Positions 24,690 to 63,965 of a stretch of DNA of 64,000 bases are shown in pieces. The stretch comes from Brevipalpus yothersi (taxonomy: Eukaryota > Arthropoda > Arachnida > Trombidiformes > Tenuipalpidae). The notes under the pieces are model-generated. The model ran no database searches. It had not been told where the DNA came from and saw only the letters and a list, made by a program, of their open reading frames with translations. The stretch covers positions 48,065 through 112,064 of the forward strand of contig QZCP01000490.1 of the NCBI GenBank assembly GCA_003956705.1, written 5' to 3'. The position numbers and the translations under genes are program-made. The stretch's first letter is position 1, and each line of letters starts with the position of its first letter.

Positions 24690-25784
24690 GATATTTTTTA
24701 CAAGCATATTTAGTTATTTGTTCCTCTGAGTCATGCGAGAGTGATTGTAACTCAATCATGGCCCATCAAATACCAGCGAAATTTTCTTCTCGTTAAATCG
24801 CGAAGCTTGAGTCATCAAGCATTTTTCATGAGGTCCTCTCGACATTCCTTGTTTCTCAACGAATCGATTTATAAAGAGACCATTATTTGAAGCGAATCTT
24901 AAAAATTTATTCAACAATTTCAACCCAGGGAAAGATCTGGACTGCCACCTCTTTCAGGATATAATACAAAAGTCCTCTCGTACTGTATTGACTGAGAGTG
25001 AACTTAGTTCAAAATCGAATATTCGATAGAATATCGTTCATGTTGTTTTGTTCGTACTGTAATATTTGAACTTTTTTTCATCTTGATAGAAAGTCAAGTG
25101 AAATGATCAAATTTGATTCAAAATCAAGTGAAGGAAAATTTTTGGATAACATGAATCGTTTTGATGATTCTCTGGTATGAAAAAAAATCTGATGAATAAA
25201 TGAATATCTGTTTGAATATTGATGCATAAAGAATAAATGTTGCTGGTGTATCTACAGGTAAATCAATTGCTAATGAATCTGCTCGTATTTACATGGTTTG
25301 TTTTCTCTGTTCAAAAGAGACCAATTTGCATAAAAAATGGTTCAATCAAAATGAGGCGTAAGCTGATAATGGTAAAATTTCTTCAATCAAAACTTGAATA
25401 TCGACTGAATGGTGATCATTATCGATTGGACCATTCCTTGAATCTTGATATTCCCAAAGTATGATGGAAAATCAACTTCAGCCACCATGTTGGTATGTGT
25501 TGTGAGAATACATATGTCTGAGCGATAGAGATGTGGACAAGAGTTGATAATAAGATAAAAATGAAGACAAACAGCTTAGAGAGATCATTTATAATGATAT
25601 TCATCTTGATGGCTGATTTGGTTGGGAAATTTTTTTTGTGCTGAAAAAAACGCTACTTTCACTCGATGATTGGAAAAGAAGCTTTTTATGATGTGAAGAT
25701 TGTTTTTTTACAAAAGAGATTGAATATTTTCTCCTTTCTTGTCAATTCACATAATCATAATCGATGATGATCGCTTTGCCATCT
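24690..25784. other. Convergent 3' region of epsilon-COP and the ETS gene
   Basis: Holds the 3' UTRs of two convergent genes. Candidate AATAAA signals on the plus strand lie at 25195 and 25232, the second followed by a TG-rich stretch. A plus-strand ORF at 25237-25464 is not recognisable and probably chance. Nothing else seen. Confidence 0.45.
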
Positions 25785-52324
<26,540 letters not shown>

Positions 52325-52859
52325 GATGATGGAAATCTTTTATTGTGTAAGTGATTTAAACGGGAGACGATGGTGGAGATGGATTCCCGGGATCACTCTC
52401 AGAATATGTTCGCAGAATCTTGGACACTCTCAAATAAATGTAATTATTTGAGTAGAGCAAGAAGAAGAATATTCTCAATCAAAGTATCTCTATATTTACG
52501 TTTGGTTAACAATTAGCAAGACACTTGATAAAAATCATTGGTAAAAGAAAGAAGTCGCTGGAAAATATTGATCAATCACTTTCGCTCTTTCTCAAATCTT
52601 ATTTACGGCCACACTAAGTACTAGCAATCATACGGCCAACACTGTCACACTAATCAACTTTTACAAAACACTGTCTCTCGATGGGAAAACGAACGTGAAT
52701 GAATGACCGCTAACTGATGCCGAAAAACTGTTGGGCGCGATCGGCACTTGTGCGAGCGTGCCGAGCTCACGAACATGCGTATACTCCGTATACTTCATCG
52801 TACAGCCTCCGATTCGTCGGCAATCATGATCATCACTTTTACTTTCACTTTCTCTCTCT

Positions 52860-52861
<2 letters not shown>

Positions 52862-52912
<51 letters not shown>

Positions 52913-53278
52913 NNNNNNNNNNNNNNNNNNNNNNNNNNNNNNNNNNNNNNNNNNNNNNNNNNNNNNNNNNNNNNNNNNNNNNNNNNNNNNNNNNNNNNNN
53001 NNNNNNNNNNNNNNNNNNNNNNNNNNNNNNNNNNNNNNNNNNNNNNNNNNNNNNNNNNNNNNNNNNNNNNNNNNNNNNNNNNNNNNNNNNNNNNNNNNNN
53101 NNNNNNNNNNNNNNNNNNNNNNNNNNNNNNNNNNNNNNNNNNNNNNNNNNNNNNNNNNNNNNNNNNNNNNNNNNNNNNNNNNNNNNNNNNNNNNNNNNNN
53201 NNNNNNNNNNNNNNNNNNNNNNNNNNNNNNNNNNNNNNNNNNNNNNNNNNNNNNNNNNNNNNNNNNNNNNNNNNNNNN

Positions 53279-53364
<86 letters not shown>
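52862..53364 (+). repeat. (CT)n array interrupted by an assembly gap
   Basis: A CT run at 52870-52912 and another at 53279-53364 flank a block of 366 N. The missing sequence is probably more of the same array, and its true length is unknown. Confidence 0.9.
52913..53278. other. Assembly gap (N block)
   Basis: 366 unresolved bases. Any ORF that crosses it is an artefact. Confidence 1.
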
Positions 53365-53367
<3 letters not shown>

Positions 53368-53963
53368 GATCACTTTCACTTGATTTTAATCGTTCTTACG
53401 CAAATTGAAACTCCTCTCCCTTCCACTTTCACTTCTTGCGGATGGATTCAATCCTTGTCAAGGGCAACAATTGTGCCAATGTTGACTGCAACTACTGTAT
53501 CACTATTCAGTATTCTTGTTGGGAGAGAGAGAGAGAGAGAGAGAGAAAGGTTTATGCGAAAGAATTTGAATTTTGTGATGAAATGTGCATTCTTAGGGCA
53601 AAAATTAGTTGTGGGGTATGGATAATTCAATCAGTGGGTCAAGTATTCGTTATTGACTGAGGGATCGGGAGTATCTGTTCATGGCCATTGTGATAAAATT
53701 TTTTTGACTTTCTAGGTGAGAGGATTAATTCAGGATGAGATTTTCATGATCACACTGGATAATGAAGATCAAAAAGTTTATAGGTTAATTTTGGCGAGAG
53801 AGAAAGAGAGAGAGTAGAGTGAGCAAGTATTGCTAATGAATGTGAAATAGAATAGAAATGTATAACTTGATGTGTTTTGGGATTTTTTTATCGATTGAAA
53901 CGATGAATTTTCATTGAAGATCCCATTTTCCATGGATCGAGCAATGCAAAATGCTCAACCAAA

Positions 53964-53967
<4 letters not shown>

Positions 53968-54001
<34 letters not shown>
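53968..54001 (+). repeat. (GA)n microsatellite
   Basis: Pure GA run of about 33 bp. Confidence 0.92.
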
Positions 54002-54004
<3 letters not shown>

Positions 54005-56919
54005 TTGGATTTTGAATGGAGTCTTCTATGAACACATTTCTGTTTCTTTTTTATATTTGCAACTTAATTGAATCAACTTGACAATTGGAATCTTTTGGGC
54101 CTCACTCTTGCCAATAAATATGATTCTCGAAAGTTAGAACTTGATTTTGCCAAGAGCCTGAGAATTTTGGATGCTCCAGTGATTTGGGCTGCAAAATTTT
54201 CACAGTTTGGTGCCCTGCATCGGTGACTTGATGATTTAACGGGCTATCAAGCGTTCAATGGATTACTATGCCATACCTGAGAGATGGGAAAAACGTTGAT
54301 TCTTTTTGACGAAATTTTTATCTTAACATTCTACTCTACTCTACTCTACACTTGTTTCCGCTGCCATTTTCAAGACCCACTTGATGGCCACAAGTAGGTA
54401 CAGTTAGAAGTAATTTGTCATTAAACGATTGCGGTCTCGTCACAGTCTGCCAAGTAGAACTCGTCATAGCGGTAAAGTGATGACAAATCATCACTTTTCA
54501 TCTTATTATTCAATAATAGATGAAAAATACGTTTTTTCTTCTTAATATTCCCAAGAACAATCAATTTACCAATTCGAACGAAGTACTCTTCACAAGATTT
54601 TCACGATTCACACATCATTTCTGAGCTTTGATCACCTTAATTCTGGGTAGCTCATGCCTTGATTTTAAGACATATTTATTCCAAGTTTAGACGATTAAGG
54701 AGTTAAGATTATTCTATAATAATCTCTTCTGACCTTAAAAGAACCTGAGTAAGAGTATCTGAACTAAATCTTGCTCCCAGGCCAAGATTAGGGGTCATCT
54801 TCGAAAACAACATATGACTAGAGAATATTTTTTCTCTCGAAGGTAAAAGAATGGCCTGATTATTTTAGAGTAAATAAGATTAATTCTAATTTCAAATACA
54901 ATCAACACCGAGAACATCCACTCTTCTCTGTAATGTGTTATTTTGAGAGAATGAATTCTGAGAAATACCGATTCAAAAGCAGTTTTGATTTTGAAACTTT
55001 TCAAAGTTCTAGTATAGGAAGTTGTGCTTCCGTTGAGTCTACATTTAAGACTGGCTATGAAGAAGATTTTTTTCTAATGAGAATTTTCCACTGTGATTGT
55101 TAACAATTGCCATGAAAGAAACACAAATGATCAGAGGCGCTAGATGAGATGGTTAAAAACTGATAATTCACAATGACCAGTTTGCAATCGAAAGTATTCA
55201 GATTCAGTTCTATGAAATCGTGTTTCATCAACGAATGTTCGAAATGTTTTTCGTTACCTTTTCTTCGAAATGATCGAAAACAAGTTCCCTTTTGAATTCA
55301 TTTGCGACCGAAGTGGTCAACACAAAACACGAACAACAACGACAAGATTGGGCCAGAATAGAGAGGTAGGTATGGGGAGAGAGTGGTTGTGGTGGTGGTG
55401 GTATGTGTGTGTATGTGGTGTTGATTGTGGGGACAGGAACATCAATCAATTGTTACATCTCCAAGGTCATTTTTGGAGAAAACTTCAATGACCACATCAT
55501 TATTGTGGCAGCCTCTCACTCATGTTCGTAATTTAATATGAAGATTATCGAATGTCACCAATTCATGATATAATGATTGTCTGGCGTATGCCTTGATTAT
55601 ACGTGTTCGCAAATGGAAAAACGAAAGATGGATAAAGAGAGAGAGAGAGAGAGAGAGAGAGAATGGATAGAAAGAATGTCCATGCGATTCGAATTCCAAG
55701 GATGAATACATTTCATCTCATCACCCAATCATCTTCCTGCCTCATTTCAACCTCATATTGTCCACTTTGTTGGTGCGACATGATCATTGCCAAAGTTGAT
55801 TGTCGATTGAAGTGAGATGGAATAGGCCATCAACAGGAGTGATCTAGGGAATACACTGTTCGAAAAGTCCCCAAAATAATTGAAATAATAAAGTTTAAGA
55901 AATTGAATTTCCATATGTGTGGAAAATTCGTCACAGAGGCCCAGGATCGTTCTTATCAACTAACGATTAGGACAGTCCAGTTCAAGAAAGCATTTCGAAA
56001 AAGCACAGAATTCCATGATCTTGTCATTTTCCCCAGAGTAATACCCTAAATTGAATTCGAAAATTCCATGAGAGTTGTAAATTTATCAAAAAAGGAAGAT
56101 AGTTTCAAAATCGTTGTTATGGATGCAATTCATTCGATACTGGGGAGAAACGTCATTAGAATTTCGAATTTTATTGAGCTTCCAAACGATCTGAAACGGT
56201 CATAATCATGACAAGACTGATTGATTCAATCACTTGTTATTGATGTTAGGATTCCCTGAGATTTCATCTCTATCATATCCAAGATAAATGAATCAAACGA
56301 ATTCATTCATGTTATTTATGAGATGAAAAGATGAAATATTCAAACAATATTCTACAGAATATCTAGACATATTCTTAGGGCTGAAAAATTTTGAATTTTG
56401 AAAATCAGGAGTTGAAGTAAGAACAAATCTGCTTTTTAATGAGGTCTGTTCTGTGGGTGCTCAAAGTGGAGATAAATCAGTAGGAATTGATTTTTTACTC
56501 GATTGATTAACAAATCGATCAATAGTAGAGAGAATATTTATCCTGTTTACAGGTCATTTTCTACATTTAAAGCGCCCCAAAAAATGGGAAATATATAATA
56601 TTAATCCAAATTGGCTGCAATTATGATAATATCGATCTCTAGTAAGGCGGAAAAAAGTGGAAGGAAAGAATGCTCAAGAAAATATGAACTTGATTCTGTC
56701 TAAAAATGAATCGAATAATAATACTACATTAATTCTGAGACAAAATGATTAATGAATAAAAAAATAGAGGGCAAACCATGCTGTCATTCAATTCTTTAGG
56801 GTTTTGAAGCAAACCATTAAATTAAATTTGCATTCGTAAATTTTGCACAGGATTGAACTTTCTTTGGATAATAATAGTGATTTCGATGGCCTTTTCGTTC
56901 ATTTAAGACATTAATTTCA

Positions 56920-59061
56920 CTAAACAGCGTCTTCAACAGTCATAATTTCTGGATTAACAAATTCGAATCCTTCAAATTCAGATTGATCTATCTTGTCTAT
57001 GATTTCTTTGATGGGAGGTGTAAGTTCCACTGGTTCTTGGGTGAATCCAGGGTCAAAATGTTCCAATGGATCATTATTTATCTTAGGCACATAAGGAGGG
57101 GTGACTTTCTTTTCAGATAGCAGATCCCAGTCGATAAGCTTGAAAAATGGATGGGATTTGATCTCTTGGAAACCACCTAAGGCAGGATTACATCCTAATC
57201 GTGAATCAGGATTTTTATCTAGAAAACCTTTCAATACATTTTGCGCTTTAACCGTTATAAAACGGGGTATTCGTATTGCTTTGGTACTGATCACTTGGAA
57301 CAAAAAGTCTTCACTGCTCATCTCTGGATTCTCTGGTCCAGAACGAATATCGAACGGAGATCGTCCAGCGAGCATTTCAAAAAGTAGAACGCCGAGTGCC
57401 CACCAATCAACACTGAAAGAATACTCAAATCCTCTGATTATCTCAGGGGCAATGTAATTAGGTGTGCCGCAGAAAGTGATTGTTGTGTCACCAGGTCGTA
57501 TACCTTCTTTACACATTCCATAATCGGTGAGTTTAATGTGACCATGCTTGTCTAGTAGAACATTGTCCAATTTAAGATCTCGATAGATAATACCTTTACC
57601 ATGGAGATAATTCAATGCGAGAGATATTTCAGCGGCGTAAAATCGTGCATGATCCTCATGTAGACGTCGATTACGCTGCATGTGGAACATAAGATCACCA
57701 CCGCTCACAAATTCGATCACAAAAAAAAGTTTACTCTCAGTTTGGAAGCATGAATGTAAGCCAACCAAAAATTCACATCCAGTTGCTATCTCGAACACAT
57801 GCTTCTCAGTTTGAACCCAATCAATGTCTTCATCTTCGGCAACCAATTCTTTTTTGATCACTTTCATCGCATACGGTCTTTTGGTCTCTTTTAATTCAAC
57901 GAGCAAAACTTTTGCATACGATCCACGGCCAATAACTCTAATAAGATCAAAATCTTCTAGTTTATACTGGCGGCGAGCTCCTTCACTAACAGGCATATCA
58001 AAGCCTTGATCGGGAGACGGAAGAGATGGTTCATTATTGGAAGATTTCCAGGAATGATTGCTTTTATATCCGGAATTTTGAGACGGATGTGTTGGAGCGG
58101 GCCGTTTTTTTGCAGGAGTCCCAGATCTACCGTGACCAAACCCTTTAACACCATCATTATTGAGAGAATGATTGAGAGAGCAGGTAGATGAGCTGCTACC
58201 AGTGTTCATCTTCTTCGTTGAATCATAGAAAACAACCAGAGAGAAGGGAGATACAAATTTTGTCGAAATTAGGATTCAAACAATTATCAACAGAAAATAT
58301 GAAAGATGAGAGAAAAGACATAGAAGAGAAATTGGATGATGAAAGAGAGAAGAGAAAAAGGATTGTCGTTAATTAAAAGTACGAAAAATGAACTTTCAAC
58401 TCACCAGTTGAACAAAACATGGTGTTTGAATAAGTTTATGGCATTTCTTGTGAACCATGAGCTTACAGCTAATGCACTTGAACCCTTGACGACCAAGACC
58501 CCAAATACGATCGGAACAATAAATACAGAAAGCTCTCCTATTAAACCTTTTTGGTTGAAATGTGTGACCATTGACACGATAAACTTTTCTCCAACGTCGT
58601 GCACCACGTCTGTAAATACTTTCTAGTAGTAGTGGTAAAATTCATCAAGTGGACATTTCGGATTGGGCAAAGAAAAGGGCGGAAAAAAGGTGGAAAGAAT
58701 AACATAATATAAGATAACGGTACAAGTGTAAAATCAATGTGTATTCATGGTTCGATATCTTACTATCTTCACCCGGACATGGTTGACCAGCAGCCGAAGG
58801 TACACCAGGGAATACATGAATAACCATTTCAGCATCTTTTGTTGATCCATAAGTTATTCTGATTGCTTCTTCAAGCTCTGTTTCACAAGATAACATACAC
58901 GGATCACCTTCTTCATCGATAAATTTCATTGTAAACTTTTGGCTATTATCAAAGCTAAATAGATCTCTCATCTCTTGTGATAAATGTTCCAAAGTAATGG
59001 TTGGATCAACATATGTGACCACAATATCATTGTCAAATACCGCTTTGATCTTGAGATTCAT
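56920..59061 (-). CDS. aPKC: Atypical protein kinase C (PKC zeta/iota type)
   Basis: Three exons, 58764-59061, 58405-58622 and 56920-58212 (or 58209), join in phase to about 602 residues. aPKC is the kinase of the Par polarity complex at the cell cortex. Order of parts: PB1 domain (about 1-85, for Par-6 binding), pseudosubstrate SIYRRGARRWRK near residue 100, one C1 zinc domain with the Cys/His pattern HTFQ...CIYC...CISC...HKKCH, a Ser/Pro-rich linker, then the kinase. Kinase motifs: GRGSYAKV, AMKVI lysine, YRDLKLDN, DYG in place of DFG (normal for atypical PKC), TFCGTPNYIAPE activation loop. The hydrophobic motif FEGFEFVNPE has glutamate where other PKCs have phospho-Ser/Thr, as is typical of aPKC. 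It ends TVEDAV, a PDZ-type end. The whole kinase lies in one exon. The last acceptor is a GAAGAAG tandem, so one Lys may be included or skipped. Confidence 0.96.
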
Positions 59062-61922
59062 GATGCTTGCTTGCTTGTTGATACTTCGATCGTGTGTGTG
59101 TATATATGTGAGCGTGTGTTTATATGTAGAATTGTAATGACGAGTATAATAATATAAAACGTATAAAATATGACATGGAAGTGATATTAGAGAGCAAAAA
59201 CTAGATACTCAAACACAATTGTTGTCAAATTAACATACTTATAAACAAAATTGAAAACCGAAAAACTTATCAAAAATTGTTCAAAACGTTAGACTTTCGG
59301 TCACAAAAATTTTTCCGATTCAGGCTGCTTTTGTGCTGGCATCTTGCGGTCATCTTAATTGATAAATTGAACCTAAAACAATCGATGATTGTCTTAATTT
59401 TGATTGATAATAGTAATTAAGAAAGTGGTCAATTTTTTTTACCGGTTAGAGAAGATAGAATAAATTAATGAGAAAGTTGTGGGAGAGAAAAAAATTTTTT
59501 CTTGTTGATTTTGTTTAACTTTCCCATGCAGTCGCAGAGCGCATGGCGCAAAGTTTTGTGTAACAATTCGATAAAATGTAAAGTTTGGATTAGTACAAAG
59601 AATGTAGTTTTAAGTAGGGTTTTCGATTGAAACTTTGGAATTCAATCGTATGAGTAGAATGTTCAGAATTTTCTTCATAATAGGGTTACTAATACCATCA
59701 AGAGCCGTCTCAGCTTTGAGAAGATTTTTTTTATAACCTTACAGATTATTCTTCTTTGTTAGAAGGTTAAGGAAACTTGAGAACTTTGATCTGAATTTAT
59801 CTGGCTATTCTCTGTTCAACTAGTGTCGAGGATGAAATCTAGGACAAGTCTAATGTTTATCTGGTGCCCTGAATAAAAATTAGCATCATAGATAAGACAA
59901 GATGATTGCGACATTTTTCAATCATGCCTCGAGATATGCCTCTAGTCAATGGGACTCTAGGGGAAAGTTTAATGAGTGGACCAAGTAAAATCAATCGGGA
60001 AAATTTATCATTCTTACACAGATACAGATGGAGAGAAAAAAATACATGTGTATAATAAATGTATTCGATCTTGTTTGCCTTGTGTATATGACGATCAAAA
60101 AAGGGAGAGAAATGACATTCAATAACGTCAATAATTAAAAGAAATATTTGCAACTGATCTTCTCTCAAATGACATCATTATTTTTTCTCTTTACTGCCAT
60201 AGAAATGATCTCAATAAATCAGTGTAAGTTTGTGTATGAGATAGAAACATCTTTCTCACTCAAATTCATCACCATGAAAAGGAGAGTGAAATGAAAAAAT
60301 GATCAAATAATTAATTAATCTTGATTTCGTCAAAGGAAATTACTTCATTTACAGAGGGAGCCTGCTGGTTCAGTGATGATTTTTCTTACGATTTTAGTTT
60401 GACTAATGATCAAGTTCTCTCTGGATGGATGATCTAGCATTCTTCTCAACAATTGGACGAGAAAAAAAAGTACAAGATGAAGAAGAAAAAGAAGAGGCAT
60501 GAGAAGATGAGAAGGGGAAGGTGTCTGGAAGGAGGAGAGGAGAGAGATCAGGAGAGAGTGAGAGAGAGAGTGAAAAAAAAGAGAGAGAAGAGAGAGAGGC
60601 TCAACTTTTCAGACGTTGCTTGAACAAATCGAACTGAAAGTTCTCACTTTCATTAGTAACACATTAAAAAACAAATATCACACACTTAATAGGATTACTT
60701 TTTTTCACCATTACAATCAGCTTTCCACTGGCAAGCGAATCTGTGTCTGATTTTCCTCCATGATCTTGACATTTACAGCTAGAACAACTCGATTGTACAT
60801 TACTTTCGGTTAGTACCATGATCAACGAACATGGAGATGGAAACGAGAGAGAAAGAGAGAGAGAGAGAGAAGAAAAAAGCATCAACAAATCATCATTTAT
60901 CCTCACCACCCATCATGGAAACAATACCCAGTAATCACACACACTGAGAATCATCATTTCTCATCAACACCAACAATCAATGTTCAAATCCTTAAACATC
61001 CGGACCCACAGTAACCAACCCAATCTTTCTCTCTTCCAGTCTCTCTCCCAGTATGTATGCATTGCTCTTGATCTTGCCAAACATCAAGTTCGAGGTCGTG
61101 GACCATGATTGTTTGTATGTATAAGAGTGGTTCGATGTATGTCCAAAGCCATGATCACCTAGTGTATCGTCTCGTGGACACATATTTTTCTTCTCTCATC
61201 TCTCCTTCTCGTGGCTATGTGGATGGATGGATAGATAGATAGATAGATGGATGGATGGATGATGGCAGTGTGTATGTGTGTGTGTGTGGAATGGTAGTTG
61301 ATGATAGGGCGGTCTAAAATCACGCGAGTATATTAGCAAGTCCCTCCTCATGAGCTGAGACATGGAGCATGGATAGAAGGGAGAGAGTTTTGTGGATCTT
61401 TTTGCCATGGTTTGTAAAAGTGACGTAAAATTGTGTGGTACGAATCGGTAGAAGAGAGAGAGAAAGAGAGAGAGAAGCTTGTTAATGAATGTGCTCAGTT
61501 AAATATATAAACTGTGTTGGTTAAATGTGAAACTAGTTAGTAGTTGTTCGTAAGACATCCATAACACTTGTATATGTGTGAGCATTTGAAATTAAGCAAG
61601 TAAGAAAAAAAAAAGTTGAATTCATTTTCTTTTGACATCATTTACACTTTCTCTCTTGTTCACACACATTTCACTTCAATACTTTGACAAATTTTACAAA
61701 TCAAAGTCTACATTGTTTCATTTGAGTTAATAACTATATATATCGTCCACTTTTCTGCCTCGAACATTCATCATTTACCGACAACATTGTGTGCCTGCGT
61801 GTGTTTGGATTATAAAATAATATTGTGTGCCTCAATACCAAAAAAAAATAGCTAGTTTTGATTCAATTTCAACCTAATTTTCTCTCAAAGACGACCGAAA
61901 ACACCACATTCGACACATTACA
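59062..61922. other. Intergenic region between aPKC and the MID1IP1-like gene
   Basis: About 2.9 kb between two divergent starts. It contains a CA/TG and TATA-rich stretch just upstream of aPKC (59090-59160), a GA-rich purine block at about 60475-60600, a GATA/GATG tetranucleotide run at 61221-61264 and short GA runs. Minus-strand ORFs at 60664-60909 and 60992-61183 have no recognisable domain. Both 5' UTRs must lie here. Confidence 0.45.
61221..61264 (+). repeat. (GATG)n/(GATA)n tetranucleotide array
   Basis: GGAT units on both sides of a GATA core, followed by a TG-rich stretch. Confidence 0.92.
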
Positions 61923-62354
61923 ATGGCCGATCCACGAAAGATCAGTTCCTGTTCACTTCATTCCAGTGATCATCTTTATTCGCAAGACTCTGTTTTGTAT
62001 GCATTGAATCGATTTCTCAAGACAATCAGTAACATGAATGACACTGTTCTTGTACCATGTAAACTTCACGATGTGGACGATGATCAGGACGAAAAATCTC
62101 TAACATCAATGTCTTCCGATGATGGTGTATCTTCTCTCACCGCAAATCTGTTTGACAGCTATCAAATGTTAAACGAAGCCAAAGAGGATCTATTGTGGGG
62201 TACAAATGGTAAACAGGAGATCAACGAAGCTTCTCCAACACATCAATTTAAACATCATCTCACACATTTACAACAATTATTGAATCAATTCTCTGATGTT
62301 GCCAATCAATTAACCACCAAGTATCAAAGTGAAACCAATTCATGTGAATATTGA
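61923..62354 (+). CDS. MID1IP1: MID1IP1/Spot14 (THRSP) family protein
   Basis: A single open frame of 143 residues with no intron in the coding part. Two family blocks are visible: residues about 21-47 (DSVLYALNRFLKTISNMND and TVLVPCKLHDV) and about 108-138 (FKHHLTHLQQLLNQFSDVAN, then QLTTKY), a likely amphipathic helix. Between them is an acidic, Ser-rich linker and a DSYQMLNEAKEDLLWG segment that matches the central family motif. In vertebrates MID1IP1 and Spot14 form dimers that promote acetyl-CoA carboxylase polymerisation and fatty acid synthesis, and MID1IP1 also binds the MID1 microtubule protein. The length is shorter than mammalian MID1IP1 and close to Spot14. The call rests on motif memory. 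The ATG at 61923 is the first in frame. Confidence 0.82.
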   Translation: MADPRKISSCSLHSSDHLYSQDSVLYALNRFLKTISNMNDTVLVPCKLHDVDDDQDEKSLTSMSSDDGVSSLTANLFDSYQMLNEAKEDLLWGTNGKQEINEASPTHQFKHHLTHLQQLLNQFSDVANQLTTKYQSETNSCEY

Positions 62355-63244
62355 TATTCACATGAAACAAACTTTATATATATATACACAGAGAAGAAGA
62401 AAAAGAAGAAAGGAAAGAAAAAGAGAAAGAGAAAGAGAAAGAGAAAGAAGAGATCTTTTCTCACGAAAAACAATTAGAACAACAATCTAATTTTCTCTAT
62501 AATATTGATCCCAACAACAACATCAACATCCTTACCAAATTATCCAACCAATCAACATCTCCTTTCCTTCTTATATTATTACATATGATAATTTTTTTCT
62601 CTCTTTCTCTAATCCAATCGAGATCCATCATCTTGTTATATGTATAATTTTGATTATCGCAATGCGATGTTTTTTTTTCTCTCTCTCACATCCAAACACA
62701 AACAGAACTTGATACATGCATATATAAAACATATTATATAATTTTAATATTATAAAGTATGAACTTGTCAAAGCCTTCGCTCTATCCATCTTGCCGCTTG
62801 CTTTGTACTCCTTAATTTATTTGTATCTAATTGATGGTGAATAGAAGGTCAATATATGCTAATTTCAATAATTTTTTCAATTGTCAATTTATTTTACTAA
62901 CTTCTTGCCCTTTCATCCAATTCCACCGGAGATTGGTTATCTGTCTTTCCTGTGAGAATTAGTATTTGAATGTTGAAAAAGTTGAATATAGTGAAATGTG
63001 TAAAGTCATGATGGTGATGTTGCAATAGTAGTAATAATCGATCTTATCTGTATCATGAGTCAGAACAGCTGATGATAAGTTAAGATGAGCCAAGAATTGC
63101 TTATGTACTTGGAAATATTGATCATATTGTTATAAAAAGGAAAAGACAATAGCTCACCGGTTTATGGATATTGACAATCAATAGAAACCTTTTTTTTCGC
63201 CAATTTTAATGAGGTGATCATTTTATTCTTGGAAATCAATTCTA

Positions 63245-63247
<3 letters not shown>

Positions 63248-63313
<66 letters not shown>
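63248..63313 (+). repeat. (CT)n microsatellite
   Basis: Pure CT run of about 66 bp, intergenic at the right end. Confidence 0.95.
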
Positions 63314-63319
<6 letters not shown>

Positions 63320-63964
63320 CTCCCCCTGATTTGATTTGATCGAATTTTGCGAAACACAATTCCCGAAAGGCGATCAAATTTCTCTCGCTCATATATACAT
63401 ATATATCATTCATGATGATAGTTCCAGAATCCGGGGAATTTTCCGAACTGACATATCTCCATTCCTCTCGAATGAAGCAAGGATGTTCTAATGTTCTCAT
63501 TGTAACTGTCATGCCACAGTGATACCAAAATGTATGGAAATGGTGATGATGATGAGGAAAATTGTGATCATTTTTGACCACAGATAATTTTTTTCTTCCC
63601 ACTTTCCTATGGGCAACAGAAAGTTGGAAATCATCTCTCTTCCCACAATCGATGAGCTCCATGATCAACCTCATCATGAACAAAATATAATATGCATACA
63701 CACCATGGTTGAGGTTCCTCACTTCCCCAGGATCTCACTCTCTCCTGATCTCACCTCACCTCCTCCTCCTCCTCCTCCTTCTCTTCCCCAGGCATCACAG
63801 CCCACTCTTCTTCCTTTCTTTTCTGTCTCTCTCCATAGGCTTCATGGGCTGCCTACATACACATGTATTAACGGAAGGGGGAAAAAGAGTTGAGAGAGAA
63901 AAACCATTCCTCAGCCATCATGATGATTCCTAAGATTATTTTCAGTCTCACCTTGTACTGGAAG

Positions 63965-63965
<1 letters not shown>

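Larger units (their letters stand above)
52325..56919. other. Upstream region of the ETS gene and 3' region of aPKC
   Basis: About 4.6 kb with no recognisable coding exon. The ETS 5' UTR and promoter should lie in the first part, perhaps near 52.4-52.8 kb. It includes an assembly gap and several GA/CT arrays (about 53523-53547, 53968-54001, 55638-55662) and a GGT/TG-rich stretch near 55384-55420. Confidence 0.45.

Noticed and set aside
52717..53625. 302-codon ORF across the N block
   Set aside because: Open only because N is translated as X and CT repeats read as Leu-Ser; an artefact.
60664..61183. Two minus-strand ORFs (one with CSSCKCQDHGGKSDTDS) between aPKC and MID1IP1-like genes
   Set aside because: The Cys-rich piece looked like a small exon, but no domain, no convincing splice sites and a CT-repeat lead-in; left uncalled.
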